This document shows positions 63,051 through 64,000 of a DNA stretch of 64,000 bases, in pieces. Made by a program: the position numbers and the translations under genes. Source of the stretch: an uncultured Flavobacteriaceae bacterium (GTDB taxonomy: Bacteria > Bacteroidota > Bacteroidia > Flavobacteriales > Flavobacteriaceae); contig CANNAN010000012.1 in the NCBI GenBank assembly GCA_947502635.1, positions 1-64,000 on the forward strand. Direction: 5' to 3'. Under the pieces are notes generated by a model. The model was not told where the DNA came from. It ran no database searches and saw nothing but the letters and a program-made list of their open reading frames with translations. Within the stretch, counting starts at the first letter, position 1; every line of letters begins with the position of its first letter.

Positions 63051-64000
63051 ATGTTAGCAACACAATACGAAGGCAATCAAACCTTCACTGTATTTAAAAA
63101 AGAAGTTGAAGCACCTGCTGCTGGAGAAGTAAGAATAAAAGTAGCATATGTAGGTGTTTGTGGAACCGATGTACACATTTATCACGGAATGATGGATAAA
63201 CGTGTAAATATTCCAGAAACAATAGGTCATGAAATGTCCGGTACAATTGATGCTTTAGGCGAAGGAGTTACTGATTATAATGTGGGGGACAAAGTAGTTG
63301 TTCGTCCGTTAGATGATAGATTGGCACAACCTTCTGATAAAGGCTTTAATCACGTCTGTGAAAAATTAAAATTTATTGGAATTGATAGTCCTGGAGCTAT
63401 GCAAGAATATTGGAATGTTCCTGCATTTACTTTACACAAATTAAAAGCCGAAACCGATTTAAAATTAGCAGCTTTAATAGAGCCATTATCTGTGGCTACT
63501 CATGATGTTAGGTTGAGTGGTTTAAAAGCAGGTGAAACTGCAGTCGTTTTGGGCGGTGGCCCAATTGGATTGTTAGTAGCAATGGTCGCTAAAGAAGTTG
63601 GAGCACATGTCATTGTTTCTGAAGTAAATGAAACAAGAATCGCTAAAGCAAAAGAACTAGGTATGGATGCTGTTAACCCTATGGAGGTTAATTTAGTTGA
63701 CTATGTACGCAGCAAAACTGATAATAGATTAGCTGATGTTGTTTTTGAAGTAGCAGGTGTACAACCAGCATTGGACATAATGACTGAAGTAGCTGGAATT
63801 AGAGGGCGTATAGTCATGGTCGCTATTCATGGAGACAAAAAGCCTGTAGATTTATTTAAATTTTTCTGGAAAGAATTAAAATTAATTGGTGCTCGTGTTT
63901 ATGAAAAAGAAGATTATGAAAAATCTATAGCACTAATTACCGCGAATGAGCTGCCTTTTGAAAAAATGATTACTGATGTTCAACCATTAAGTAATATCCA
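63051..64000 (+). CDS. Zinc-type alcohol dehydrogenase (MDR), partial at window end
   Basis: The first 316 residues of a medium-chain dehydrogenase/reductase; the C-terminus lies beyond the window. The catalytic zinc motif is C37-G-T-D40 with H59-E60 (GHEMSG), and the Rossmann motif GGGPIGLLVA follows (about 169-178). The structural zinc lobe with four cysteines is absent: only HVC remains around residue 104. MDR enzymes of this kind oxidise sugar alcohols, threonine or deoxy-keto-acids. In an agar locus a 2-keto-3-deoxy-L-galactonate 5-dehydrogenase role is conceivable, but this is a context-based guess. Confidence 0.85.
   Translation, partial: MLATQYEGNQTFTVFKKEVEAPAAGEVRIKVAYVGVCGTDVHIYHGMMDKRVNIPETIGHEMSGTIDALGEGVTDYNVGDKVVVRPLDDRLAQPSDKGFNHVCEKLKFIGIDSPGAMQEYWNVPAFTLHKLKAETDLKLAALIEPLSVATHDVRLSGLKAGETAVVLGGGPIGLLVAMVAKEVGAHVIVSEVNETRIAKAKELGMDAVNPMEVNLVDYVRSKTDNRLADVVFEVAGVQPALDIMTEVAGIRGRIVMVAIHGDKKPVDLFKFFWKELKLIGARVYEKEDYEKSIALITANELPFEKMITDVQPLSNI

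Overview
The window is AT-rich DNA from a marine flavobacterium (Bacteroidota). The evidence is two SusC/SusD outer-membrane pairs, a one-protein hybrid two-component regulator (HTCS), lipoprotein glycan-binding proteins, lipobox signal peptides, a TAnnTTTG-type promoter element, and a gene set aimed at algal polysaccharides: GH2, GH3, GH16 and GH50 enzymes, an S1 sulfatase and a glucuronate pathway. No rRNA, tRNA or CRISPR array was seen.

Region 1 (1-1.9 kb) reads as the worn end of an integron-like cassette array. Two small membrane-protein genes, DUF2306 and a CDP-alcohol phosphatidyltransferase-like gene, are each bracketed by their own matched inverted pair (GTTGGCATT/AATGCCAAC and GTTAGCAAAA/TTTTGCTAAC). 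Between them lie long imperfect hairpins with AAC and GTT at the edges, as in attC sites. Next to them is the frameshifted C-terminus of a tyrosine recombinase.

Region 2 (2.1-19.4 kb) is a first polysaccharide utilisation locus: a phosphotriesterase-like lipoprotein, GH2, GH3, a convergent S1 sulfatase, SusC/SusD and an HTCS regulator. Region 3 (19.7-28.9 kb) is a four-gene minus-strand operon for secreted or membrane redox proteins: PSCyt1/DUF1549/LamG-like/DUF1553, DUF1501, an NHL-type propeller, and DUF2231-cytochrome c-LRR. Two tandem paralogous AraC regulators diverge from it. Region 4 (29.7-36.8 kb) is a second SusC/SusD pair with a surface glycan-binding lipoprotein.

Region 5 (36.9-44.4 kb) is a D-glucuronate module. 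A LacI regulator diverges from an SDR fructuronate reductase candidate, uxuA, uxaC and a three-part TRAP transporter. Together they would import a hexuronate and convert it to 2-keto-3-deoxygluconate; KDG kinase and aldolase are not in the window.

Region 6 (44.6-51.9 kb) is a complete thiamine operon, thiS-thiC-tenI/thiE2-thiD-thiE-thiG-thiH-thiF, behind a TPP riboswitch. Region 7 (52.6-64 kb) looks agarolytic: a sugar-porter MFS protein translationally coupled to a GH50 agarase-like lipoprotein, a convergent GH16 beta-agarase, an AldA-type aldehyde dehydrogenase with an enoyl-CoA hydratase-family partner, a membrane-anchored TPR-LuxR regulator, and a zinc-type alcohol dehydrogenase cut by the window end. 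The aldehyde dehydrogenase and alcohol dehydrogenase are candidates for 3,6-anhydro-L-galactose breakdown, an inference from context only.
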